Part shown: positions 1 to 6,170 of the stretch, one piece after another
How the letters are laid out: each line of letters opens with the position of its first letter
Numbering within the stretch: the stretch's first letter is position 1
Source: Butyrivibrio sp.
GTDB lineage: Bacteria > Bacillota_A > Clostridia > Lachnospirales > Lachnospiraceae
NCBI GenBank assembly: GCA_017996845.1
Contig: JAGOGF010000054.1
Location: 1 to 14,956 of the forward strand
Length of the DNA: 14,956 nt
Direction of reading: 5' to 3'
Made by a program: the position numbers and the translations under genes
Notes under the pieces: generated by a model
Seen by the model: the letters and a program-made list of their open reading frames with translations, nothing else
Told to the model about the DNA's origin: nothing
Databases searched by the model: none

Positions 1-465
1 GATGATGATTTTGTAGAAGACAGGGCAACAGAAGCAGATTACGATGCTGCATCCAGAAAAGAACAATATGATTCCGAAGAAGAGGAAGAGCCGGTCGACA
101 AAAAAGAGAAAAATTCACCGGAAAAACTCATTCGGATCGCTTCTTCCATAACAGGGATTCTGATCCTTGTTCTTCTTGTTTTCATTATAAAGGTCAGGGT
201 GATTGATCCGTTTATGGCGGGAAGAGATGATTCCGATGGGTCAGAGTTTGCTTCTACCGTAGTATCAGGGGGTGAACAGGTCGTGACATTGAGCGGGCTG
301 AATCTCAGAAGTTCTCCGGAAGCTACCGGAAAGGACAATATTGTTGCTACCGTTTCTGCAGGAACAACGCTCACAAGAACAGGAGAAGAAAACGGCTGGT
401 CAGAAATTGATTATAACGGTCGCACGTTATACTGTGCTTCCAAATTTTTAAAGGCACAGAACTGA
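1..465 (+). CDS. Membrane-anchored SH3-domain protein, 3' part (5' end outside window)
   Basis: The reading frame is open from the first base, so this is the C-terminal 154 residues of a longer protein. What is visible: a strongly acidic cytoplasmic stretch with a run of Glu (about residues 1-32 of the fragment), a short Lys-rich turn, one transmembrane helix (about 44-64, ending FIIKVRV), a short linker, and a bacterial SH3 domain (about 95-150) with the typical LNLRSSP opening and a GWSEIDYNGRTLYC-like middle. Charge distribution suggests the N-terminus is inside and the SH3 domain faces the wall. Bacterial SH3 domains of this kind usually bind peptidoglycan or peptides; that role is inferred here. 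The missing N-terminus could carry another domain, so the full function cannot be given. The stop codon lies in the loop of a hairpin shared with the convergent minus-strand genes. Confidence 0.8.
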   Translation, partial: DDDFVEDRATEADYDAASRKEQYDSEEEEEPVDKKEKNSPEKLIRIASSITGILILVLLVFIIKVRVIDPFMAGRDDSDGSEFASTVVSGGEQVVTLSGLNLRSSPEATGKDNIVATVSAGTTLTRTGEENGWSEIDYNGRTLYCASKFLKAQN

Positions 466-480
466 CGGTTCTGTGCCTTT
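450..480. terminator. Bidirectional hairpin between convergent genes
   Basis: A perfect 13-bp stem (450-462 with 468-480, arm AAAGGCACAGAAC) has a 5-base loop that contains the TGA stop of the upstream SH3 gene. The plus-strand tail is AT-rich but has few T residues; on the minus strand the stem is followed by TTTAAAAATTT. Position and symmetry suggest it serves both the plus-strand SH3 gene and the minus-strand pair. The weak U tracts make efficient Rho-independent termination less certain than the stem itself. Confidence 0.7.
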
Positions 481-486
481 AATAAA

Positions 487-726
487 TTACTGCATATCTG
501 AAGAAATCGATCGAAGCTGTTCGAAAAGTTCCAGATCGGAAGCGGTAATTTTCAGATTGCTCTGAATCGTTTCTCCATCAGGTTCCTGAATGGTGATATC
601 GATAATTGTACCTTCCCGGATGCCGTTCTGATTCATGGCGCTTAGAAAATGTGGAAATTTGGGATGATTACTTTGAAATTTGTCCCATAATCCTTTCAGC
701 TGCATCAGTTTCATTGGATTGATCAT
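487..726 (-). CDS. Small conserved-looking protein of unknown function (79 aa)
   Basis: I do not recognise a named family. The 79-residue product has no signal peptide, membrane helix or Cys motif. It begins with a basic, Met-rich stretch (MINPMKLMQLKGLWDKF), has an HPKFPHF motif near residues 21-27, and a C-terminal half that reads like a small beta-rich unit (GTIIDITIQEPDGETIQSNLKI) followed by an acidic helix (DLELFEQL). It is the second gene of a minus-strand pair, starting 18 bases after the stop of the 153-aa gene. The AGGAGG ribosome binding site (736-741) is 9 bases from the ATG at 726. A second ATG at 731 lies only 4 bases from the AGGAGG and runs into a stop after two codons (ATG ACA TGA), overlapping the true start. 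Probably cytosolic. Confidence 0.75.
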   Translation of the reverse strand: MINPMKLMQLKGLWDKFQSNHPKFPHFLSAMNQNGIREGTIIDITIQEPDGETIQSNLKITASDLELFEQLRSISSDMQ

Positions 727-744
727 GTCATATTTCCTCCTGTG

Positions 745-1206
745 TTAAGGTTCCCGCTGTAAATGAAGCCACGTAAAGAACTGATCCATACCCCTCTGAT
801 AATCCGGCTGCGTGAGACAGATGTGTGTAATCCGGTCATAAATCTCAGCGGAAGAAATGTGGCCCACAGCCATTACCAGCTGGTGTTCACATTCTGATTG
901 TAACAGACGGTAATCCATATGTGTGAGAATCCGATTATAGAAATCCGATACACTTTTGAACAGATGCGGATATTTCTGATGGATGTATTCAAAGGTATCC
1001 AGTACTTCCTCCCTCATCTGCAGGCAGAAAAGGGTATAAACAGGCTCCAGGATTTCAGCAGGCTCAATTTCTTCCTCAAAGGAATTTTGTGTATAATCGC
1101 ATCTGGTTGCATAATATTCACAGATTTCCTGGATAAAACCGCTTATTTTCGGATCATCATATAGTTTTTGTAGTTCATCAATGCTTGTGTTATTTACATT
1201 ATCCAT
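745..1206 (-). CDS. Unknown acidic helical protein (153 aa)
   Basis: No family recognised. The product is acidic, predicted mostly helical from composition, and rich in Tyr, His and Gln with scattered Cys (ICEYYATRCDY near residues 28-38, FCLQM near 60). There is no signal peptide or transmembrane segment. It is the first gene of a minus-strand pair with the 79-aa gene and diverges from murI. I see no Shine-Dalgarno sequence before the ATG at 1206. Instead an extended -10 promoter (TGATATAAT) ends 6 bases upstream, so the transcript probably starts at or next to the ATG. No in-frame ATG is found until the middle of the protein, so the N-terminus is unlikely to be much shorter. Function unknown. 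Confidence 0.7.
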   Translation of the reverse strand: MDNVNNTSIDELQKLYDDPKISGFIQEICEYYATRCDYTQNSFEEEIEPAEILEPVYTLFCLQMREEVLDTFEYIHQKYPHLFKSVSDFYNRILTHMDYRLLQSECEHQLVMAVGHISSAEIYDRITHICLTQPDYQRGMDQFFTWLHLQREP

Positions 1207-1212
1207 GGTTTT

Positions 1213-1241
1213 ATTATATCATGAAACAGTGCCAATGTGCA
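1213..1241 (-). promoter_or_regulatory. Promoter of the 153-aa/79-aa pair (candidate leaderless start)
   Basis: On the minus strand: -35-like TGCACA (1236-1241, 4 of 6 consensus bases), a 17-base spacer, and a perfect TATAAT -10 (1213-1218) preceded by the extended -10 TG (1220-1221). The ATG at 1206 begins 7 bases past the -10, where transcription would start. The 1207-1319 gap otherwise holds no gene. A clear murI promoter was not found in it. Confidence 0.65.
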
Positions 1242-1319
1242 GACGCTGCGAAATACACTTAGGTCTGCCGCATTAAGTAAAACGGCATTTTGATCAGTTC
1301 AGTTAAGAGGTGAAGGGCA

Positions 1320-2138
1320 GTGAAAATAGGTATTTTTGATTCGGGAATCGGTGGATTGTCTGTGCTCCATGAAGCATATCATTTTTTACCGGAGTGTGAC
1401 TATATTTTTTATGCAGATACGGAGCATGTACCATATGGGCAGAAGACACCGCAGCAGATCAGAGGCTATGTGGAGCAGATTACAGAATTTCTGATCGGGA
1501 AAAAAGTGGACGCAATCGTAATTGCCTGTAATACAGCTACCAGTGTTGCAATTGATGAGGTCAGAGAAAAATATGCGCTTCCTATTTTGGGAATGGAACC
1601 GGCTGTAAAACCGGCAGTCGAAGAAACAGAAAGTAAACGGGTAATGGTAATCGCAACACCGGTAACGATTCGGGAGGCCAAATTACAGCACCTGATTCAA
1701 AGGGTGGATGAAGAACACCGCGTGGATCTGCTTGCCATGCCGCGGCTGGTTACTTTTGCCGAGCGGGAAGAATTTGAGACCACTGAAGTGGAGAACTATC
1801 TGCAGCAACAGTTTCTGCAATATGATAGGAGCCGATATTGTGCACTGGTACTTGGCTGTACCCATTTCAATTATTTCAAGCCTTCTTACCGGAACTATTT
1901 CGGGGATAAAATCATTTTGATTGACGGGAATGAAGGAACCATCCGTCATCTTGCGCAGGTGATGCAGCTGGAAATATCAGCAGACTCCGGGCAACCGCTT
2001 TTTTTGGATTCCACAGAGCAGATGTTGGGTCTTGAGCATACAGAATACTATATGTCGGGGCAGCTGGTTACGGAAGAAAAAATTTTAAAACATTTTCTGC
2101 GCCTGCATAACAGGCTGGAAGCGGTTCGCGGGATATGA
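1320..2138 (+). CDS. murI: Glutamate racemase
   Basis: Cytosolic, cofactor-independent enzyme that interconverts L- and D-glutamate and supplies D-Glu for peptidoglycan. The 272-residue length fits the family. Family hallmarks are visible: FDSGIGG at residues 6-12 (Asp7/Ser8), PYG at 38-40, the first catalytic Cys in ACNTA (Cys70) and the second in GCTH (Cys180), the pair that deprotonates and reprotonates the alpha carbon. The start is GTG at 1320, with a GAGGTG-like ribosome binding site about 8 bases upstream; the protein then begins directly with the first beta strand (MKIGIFDSG), as expected. It stands alone: it diverges from the minus-strand pair, and nrdD downstream has its own promoter. 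No convincing terminator follows it. Identification is firm. Confidence 0.96.
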   Translation: MKIGIFDSGIGGLSVLHEAYHFLPECDYIFYADTEHVPYGQKTPQQIRGYVEQITEFLIGKKVDAIVIACNTATSVAIDEVREKYALPILGMEPAVKPAVEETESKRVMVIATPVTIREAKLQHLIQRVDEEHRVDLLAMPRLVTFAEREEFETTEVENYLQQQFLQYDRSRYCALVLGCTHFNYFKPSYRNYFGDKIILIDGNEGTIRHLAQVMQLEISADSGQPLFLDSTEQMLGLEHTEYYMSGQLVTEEKILKHFLRLHNRLEAVRGI

Positions 2139-2167
2139 GCATGCATTCCGGGCGGCTTTTTAACCAC

Positions 2168-2196
2168 TTGAAATAATCAATATAATGTATTATGAT
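2168..2196 (+). promoter_or_regulatory. nrdD promoter (sigma-A type)
   Basis: TTGAAA (2168-2173), a 17-base spacer and TATGAT (2191-2196). Predicted transcription start is about 2203, roughly 95 bases before the nrdD GTG. Matches are 5 of 6 for each hexamer and the spacer is ideal. Confidence 0.75.
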
Positions 2197-2202
2197 AATT
2201 GT

Positions 2203-2233
2203 GCAGCCACAAGATATAGAATTTGTGAGCTGC
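2203..2233 (+). promoter_or_regulatory. Stem-loop at the predicted 5' end of the nrdD mRNA
   Basis: GCAGC-CACAA (2203-2212) pairs with TTGTG-GCTGC (2223-2233, one bulged A at 2228) around a 10-base loop. The left arm starts where the transcript is predicted to begin, and the right arm is followed by ATTTTATT. It could protect the mRNA 5' end, act as a weak attenuator, or as DNA be an operator. The sequence resembles an NrdR box only loosely. Confidence 0.5.
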
Positions 2234-2297
2234 ATTTTATTCGAGATCTGTCAGGCAGGTTTTGGGACAATAGATAAGTGAAAGAGGGGGATTACCG

Positions 2298-4469
2298 GTG
2301 AAAATCATTAAAAGAAGCGGTGAAGAAGCAGTTTTCGACAGAGAGAAGATCATCGCTGCGATTACGAAAGCCAATCAGGAAGTGACAGAGGACAAACGCC
2401 TTACGCAGGAACAGATTCGCAGTCTTGAGCTGGAAGTAGAAGCTAACTGCAAGAATCTGACACGTGCTGCCAGCGTGGAGGAAATTCAGGATCTGGTAGA
2501 AAACGGACTGATGGAATCCGGTAAACACGAGGTTGCCAGAAAATATATTACATACAGATATCAGCATGCACTTGTGCGTAAGACCAATACGACAGATGAA
2601 AAGATCATGAGTCTGATCGAGTGCAATAATGAGGAAGTAAAGCAGGAGAATTCCAATAAGAATCCGACTGTTAACAGCGTGCAGCGTGATTATATGGCAG
2701 GAGAGGTCAGCAGAGACCTTACCAGAAGATTTTTACTTCCGGGAGATATTGTCAAGGCACATGAAGAAGGCATTATTCATTTTCACGATTCCGATTATTA
2801 TGCGCAGCACATGCATAACTGCTGTCTTGTGAATCTGGAGGATATGCTGCAGAATGGTACCGTTATCAGTGAAACAATGATTGAGAGACCCAAGAGCTTT
2901 TCTACAGCCTGCAATATCGCAACACAGGCGATTGCGCAGATTGCAAGTTCACAGTATGGCGGACAGAGTATCACGCTTTCGCATCTGGTACCGTTCGTGG
3001 ATGTCAGCAGACAGAAATTCCGCAGGGCAGTGCGTCAGGAATTTGAGAAGGCTGATATGCAGGCCGATGATAACCAGATTGATGAAATTGCAGAGATGCG
3101 TGTAAAGGAAGAAATTAAACGTGGCGTGCAGGTCATACAGTATCAGGTCATTACACTCATGACAACGAATGGGCAGGCACCCTTTATTACGGTATTCATG
3201 TATCTGGATGAAGTGCCGGAAGGTCAGCTGCGCAAGGATCTTGCAATGGTGATTGAGGAAATGCTGAATCAGAGAATCCTGGGTGTAAAGAACGAAAAAG
3301 GTGTATACATTACGCCGGCATTCCCCAAACTGATTTATGTTCTGGATGAGGATAATATTCGGGAAGGAACCAAATACTGGTATCTGACCCAACTGGCTGC
3401 AAAGTGTACCGCCAAAAGAATGGTTCCGGATTACATTTCTGCCAAGAAAATGAGAGAATATAAAAACGGCGATGTATATCCTTGTATGGGATGCCGGTCT
3501 TTTCTGACACCGGATACGGAAGGCCTTGGCGAAAACGGTGCGCATAAATATTATGGAAGATTTAACCAGGGAGTTGTTACACTGAATCTGGTGGATGTAG
3601 CCTGCTCTTCCGGAAAAGATGAAAAGAAATTCTGGGATCTGATGGAGGAAAGAACAGAGCTGTGCAAAAAGGCACTGATGTGCCGTCATGACAGACTGAT
3701 GGGAACGCCTTCGGATGTAGCGCCGATTCTCTGGCAGTTTGGCGCGCTTGCCCGCCTCAAAAAAGGTGAAACACTGGACAAACTTCTGTTTAATAATTAT
3801 TCAACCATTTCACTCGGCTATGCAGGCCTGTGTGAATGTACCAGGTATATGAAAGGTGTTTCGCATACAGATGCAGATGGAAAGGAATTCGCTCTCCGCA
3901 TAATGGAATTTATGAATGACAAATGTGCGGAATGGAGAAAGGAAACCAATATTTCCTTCAGTCTGTATGGAACACCACTGGAATCAACTACCTATAAGTT
4001 CTCCAAGTGTTTGCAGAAGCGTTTCGGAATGATTCCGGGGGTTACGGACAAAAATTATATTACGAACAGTTATCATGTTCATGTCACAGAACCCATTGAT
4101 GCTTTCAGCAAACTGAAGTTTGAATCTGAATTTCAGGCACTCAGTCCGGGAGGCGCAATCAGCTATGTAGAAGTTCCGAATATGATGAACAATATTGATG
4201 CGGTTTTGAGTGTGATGCAATATATTTATGATAATATCATGTATGCGGAGCTCAATACCAAGAGTGATTACTGTCAGTGCTGCGGTTATGACGGAGAGAT
4301 CAAGATTGTAACCGATGAAGACGGCAAGCTTGTGTGGGAATGCCCCAATTGCGGCAATCGGGATCAGACCAAGATGAATGTTGCAAGACGTACCTGCGGA
4401 TATATCGGAACACAGTTCTGGAACCAGGGACGTACGCAGGAAATCAAAGAAAGAGTATTGCATCTGTAA
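2298..4469 (+). CDS. nrdD: Anaerobic (class III) ribonucleoside-triphosphate reductase
   Basis: Glycyl-radical enzyme that reduces ribonucleoside triphosphates to deoxy forms without oxygen, the source of DNA precursors in strict anaerobes. The 723-residue protein has an N-terminal ATP-cone (about 3-92, MKIIKRSGEEAVFDREKI start) for allosteric control, and the catalytic barrel with the HFHDSDY and NGQAPF motifs. At the C-terminus are four zinc-binding Cys (659/662 and 682/685, CQCC and CPNC) and the glycyl-radical site RRTCGY, Gly701, 22 residues from the end. The start is GTG at 2298 with GAGGGGG just upstream. Its activase NrdG is encoded next, after a hairpin. A promoter lies at 2168. Identification is firm and the gene looks intact. 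Confidence 0.97.
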   Translation: MKIIKRSGEEAVFDREKIIAAITKANQEVTEDKRLTQEQIRSLELEVEANCKNLTRAASVEEIQDLVENGLMESGKHEVARKYITYRYQHALVRKTNTTDEKIMSLIECNNEEVKQENSNKNPTVNSVQRDYMAGEVSRDLTRRFLLPGDIVKAHEEGIIHFHDSDYYAQHMHNCCLVNLEDMLQNGTVISETMIERPKSFSTACNIATQAIAQIASSQYGGQSITLSHLVPFVDVSRQKFRRAVRQEFEKADMQADDNQIDEIAEMRVKEEIKRGVQVIQYQVITLMTTNGQAPFITVFMYLDEVPEGQLRKDLAMVIEEMLNQRILGVKNEKGVYITPAFPKLIYVLDEDNIREGTKYWYLTQLAAKCTAKRMVPDYISAKKMREYKNGDVYPCMGCRSFLTPDTEGLGENGAHKYYGRFNQGVVTLNLVDVACSSGKDEKKFWDLMEERTELCKKALMCRHDRLMGTPSDVAPILWQFGALARLKKGETLDKLLFNNYSTISLGYAGLCECTRYMKGVSHTDADGKEFALRIMEFMNDKCAEWRKETNISFSLYGTPLESTTYKFSKCLQKRFGMIPGVTDKNYITNSYHVHVTEPIDAFSKLKFESEFQALSPGGAISYVEVPNMMNNIDAVLSVMQYIYDNIMYAELNTKSDYCQCCGYDGEIKIVTDEDGKLVWECPNCGNRDQTKMNVARRTCGYIGTQFWNQGRTQEIKERVLHL

Positions 4470-4500
4470 AACAGATACCTTATAGTTGAATAAAGGGAGA

Positions 4501-4537
4501 ACAACCGGCTCTGGCAGAATCCAGGCCGGTTGTTTTG
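4501..4537 (+). terminator. Terminator-like hairpin between nrdD and nrdG
   Basis: ACAACCGG (4501-4508) pairs with CCGGTTGT (4526-4533) and CTGG (4511-4514) with CCAG (4521-4524), with one bulged base, a 6-base loop and then TTTT. The short T tract suggests partial termination. No good separate nrdG promoter is visible, so nrdG may depend on read-through. It could also act as an mRNA processing or stability element. Confidence 0.65.
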
Positions 4538-4583
4538 ACTCTGAAAAATATTTTGGAGCAAAAAAGAAAGGAATACTGCTGCC

Positions 4584-5105
4584 ATGAATTATGGAGAGAT
4601 CAAGAAAACAGATATAGCGAATGGGACAGGTGTCAGAGTTTCTCTGTTTGTATCAGGTTGCAGACACCATTGTAAAGGTTGCTTTAATCAGATGACTTGG
4701 GATTTTGATTACGGACAGCCCTATACGCAGAATACAGAAAAAGAAATTATGGAAGCGCTTGCGCCGACCTATATTGCAGGATTTTCACTTCTGGGTGGAG
4801 AACCGTTTGAACCGGAGAATCAAAGAGAACTGGTGGGACTGCTCAGGGATATCAGAACCAACTACCCGGAAAAAACGATTTGGGTATATTCCGGATACCT
4901 TTTGGATGAAGACATTCTGGGAGAAAGCATTGCAAGGTGTGAAGTAACGGATGAAATGCTTTCTTATATTGATGTGCTGGTAGATGGAGAGTTCATTTTG
5001 GACAAAAAAGATCTGAGCCTGAAATTTAAGGGTTCTGTGAATCAGAGAATCATTAATGTTCCGGAAACTCTTAAAAGCGGAAAGATGGTACTCATGGAAA
5101 TCTGA
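4584..5105 (+). CDS. nrdG: Anaerobic ribonucleotide reductase activating protein (radical SAM)
   Basis: Radical SAM enzyme that uses a [4Fe-4S] cluster and S-adenosylmethionine to place the glycyl radical on NrdD. The 173-residue length is normal. Visible motifs: N-terminal MNYGEIKKTDIANGTGVRVS, typical of NrdG; the cluster motif CRHHCKGC (Cys26, Cys30, Cys33); and the SAM-binding LLGGEPF (Gly71-Pro74). The start ATG at 4584 has a modest GAAAGGA site about 11 bases upstream, weaker than those of neighbouring genes. It sits 114 bases after nrdD, separated by the hairpin at 4501-4537, and is followed 10 bases later by a LysR gene that probably shares its transcript. Identification is firm. Confidence 0.96.
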   Translation: MNYGEIKKTDIANGTGVRVSLFVSGCRHHCKGCFNQMTWDFDYGQPYTQNTEKEIMEALAPTYIAGFSLLGGEPFEPENQRELVGLLRDIRTNYPEKTIWVYSGYLLDEDILGESIARCEVTDEMLSYIDVLVDGEFILDKKDLSLKFKGSVNQRIINVPETLKSGKMVLMEI

Positions 5106-5115
5106 GGGATGAAAT

Positions 5116-6021
5116 ATGACTTTGCAGCAGCTTAAGTATGCAATTGCAGTATCGGATTGCAAATCAATCAATCAGGCAGCCAGAAAATTTTATCTTACGC
5201 AGCCGGCTTTATCGGGAGCAATCCGCGAACTGGAAGAAGAAATCGGCCTGACGCTTTTTGAAAGGACCAACAGAGGGGTTTATGTAACAGCAGAAGGAAC
5301 TGACTTCTTAAGTTATGCGAGGCAGCTGGCAGAACAATATGAGCTGATGGAAGATCGTTTTGTGCGTAAGAAGCCCAAAGACAAATTTGGTGTTTCGACC
5401 CAGCATTATACGTTTGCCATAAAGGCATTTATTGAGCTGATACAAAGCTATGGGATGGAGAAATATGAATTTTCAATTTCAGAAACCAGAACAGCAGATG
5501 TGATAGAGGAAGTCAGAAATTTTAAAAGTGAAATCGGAATTTTGTTTGTTGACAGTTTCAATGAAGCGGTTTTGCAGAAACTTTTTAAGGAAAGCAATCT
5601 GGTATGTGAACCGTTGTTTCGATGCCATACCTATGTATATCTTTCTGCACGGCATCCGCTTGCCCAAAAGGAAAAAATTCGATTTGAAGAATTGGCGGAC
5701 TATCCGTGTCTTTCTTTTGATCAGGGAACAAATAATTCGTTTTATTTTGCAGAGGAAGTTCTCAGCACATACGAATACGACAGAATGATTAAAGTAAACG
5801 ACAGAGGGACGATGCTGAATCTGATGGTAGGGTTGAATGGTTATACACTCTGTTCCGGGATAATCTGTGAAGATTTGAATGGAAATCATTACAAAGCAGT
5901 GCCGCTTGCGGATGATGAAATAATGACCATTTCTTATATTATGAGAGCAAATACTTCGCTTAGTCCGATTGGGAAGAAATACCTGGAACACCTCAAAACG
6001 TATGAAAAACAGGTAATGTGA
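5116..6021 (+). CDS. LysR-family transcriptional regulator
   Basis: A 301-residue DNA-binding regulator. The N-terminal winged helix-turn-helix spans about residues 2-60 (SINQAARKFYLTQPALSGAI, then LFERTNRGVYVTAEG, both classic LysR signatures), followed by a linker helix and a two-lobed effector-binding domain to about 295. It starts 10 bases after nrdG with a GAGGGATG site overlapping the nrdG stop, so it is likely co-transcribed and perhaps translationally coupled. Most LysR genes are divergent from their target, so this placement behind nrdG is unusual. The target could be the GH43 gene downstream, the nrd genes or a distant locus; the sequence does not decide, and I found no convincing T-N11-A operator. 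The family call is firm, the effector unknown. Confidence 0.92.
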   Translation: MTLQQLKYAIAVSDCKSINQAARKFYLTQPALSGAIRELEEEIGLTLFERTNRGVYVTAEGTDFLSYARQLAEQYELMEDRFVRKKPKDKFGVSTQHYTFAIKAFIELIQSYGMEKYEFSISETRTADVIEEVRNFKSEIGILFVDSFNEAVLQKLFKESNLVCEPLFRCHTYVYLSARHPLAQKEKIRFEELADYPCLSFDQGTNNSFYFAEEVLSTYEYDRMIKVNDRGTMLNLMVGLNGYTLCSGIICEDLNGNHYKAVPLADDEIMTISYIMRANTSLSPIGKKYLEHLKTYEKQVM

Positions 6022-6046
6022 CAGAAAAAAGCCATTGCCCTGGAAG

Positions 6047-6090
6047 GCAGATTTCAGCAAGATACATCTGCGGTATTTTTTCTTTATTTT
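6047..6090 (+). terminator. Weak terminator candidate after the LysR gene
   Basis: GCAGAT (6047-6052) pairs with ATCTGC (6066-6071) around a 13-base loop, followed by GGTATTTTTTCTTTATTTT. The 6-bp stem is short and the loop large, but the T-rich tract is long and it lies 25 bases after the LysR stop. It would separate the regulator from the GH43 gene. Confidence 0.35.
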
Positions 6091-6156
6091 GTGGGGTACT
6101 TTTGAATGGATACGTATGCTATATTCTAAGCAGTTTATCAAGTCAACAGGCAGAAA

Positions 6157-6162
6157 AGAGGG
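6157..6162 (+). promoter_or_regulatory. Ribosome binding site that fixes the GH43 start at TTG 6171
   Basis: AGAGGG, 8 bases before TTG at 6171. The only upstream alternative, GTG at 6018, overlaps the LysR stop and has no comparable site. Family alignment from memory also starts at this point (a few residues before NPVITGFNPDPS). Confidence 0.65.
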
Positions 6163-6170
6163 TAAGAATA

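Noticed and set aside
1266..1291. TGCCG/CGGCA hairpin followed by TTTT before murI
   Set aside because: A 5-bp stem with a 12-base loop is too weak to call a terminator or attenuator, and no clear murI promoter was found to support a leader.
2203..2283. Possible NrdR boxes (CACAAGATATAGAAT and ACAATAGATAAGTG)
   Set aside because: Both match the NrdR consensus poorly and their spacing does not fit the usual paired arrangement, so I did not annotate them as NrdR sites.
2949..3689. 246-codon open frame on the minus strand inside nrdD
   Set aside because: It is Cys/His/Ile/Phe-rich, typical of the complement of a conserved gene, without a ribosome site or recognisable domain. The same holds for the other long antisense frames.
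4535..4563. TTGACT after the nrdD-nrdG hairpin as a -35 box for nrdG
   Set aside because: No acceptable -10 lies 16-18 bases downstream.
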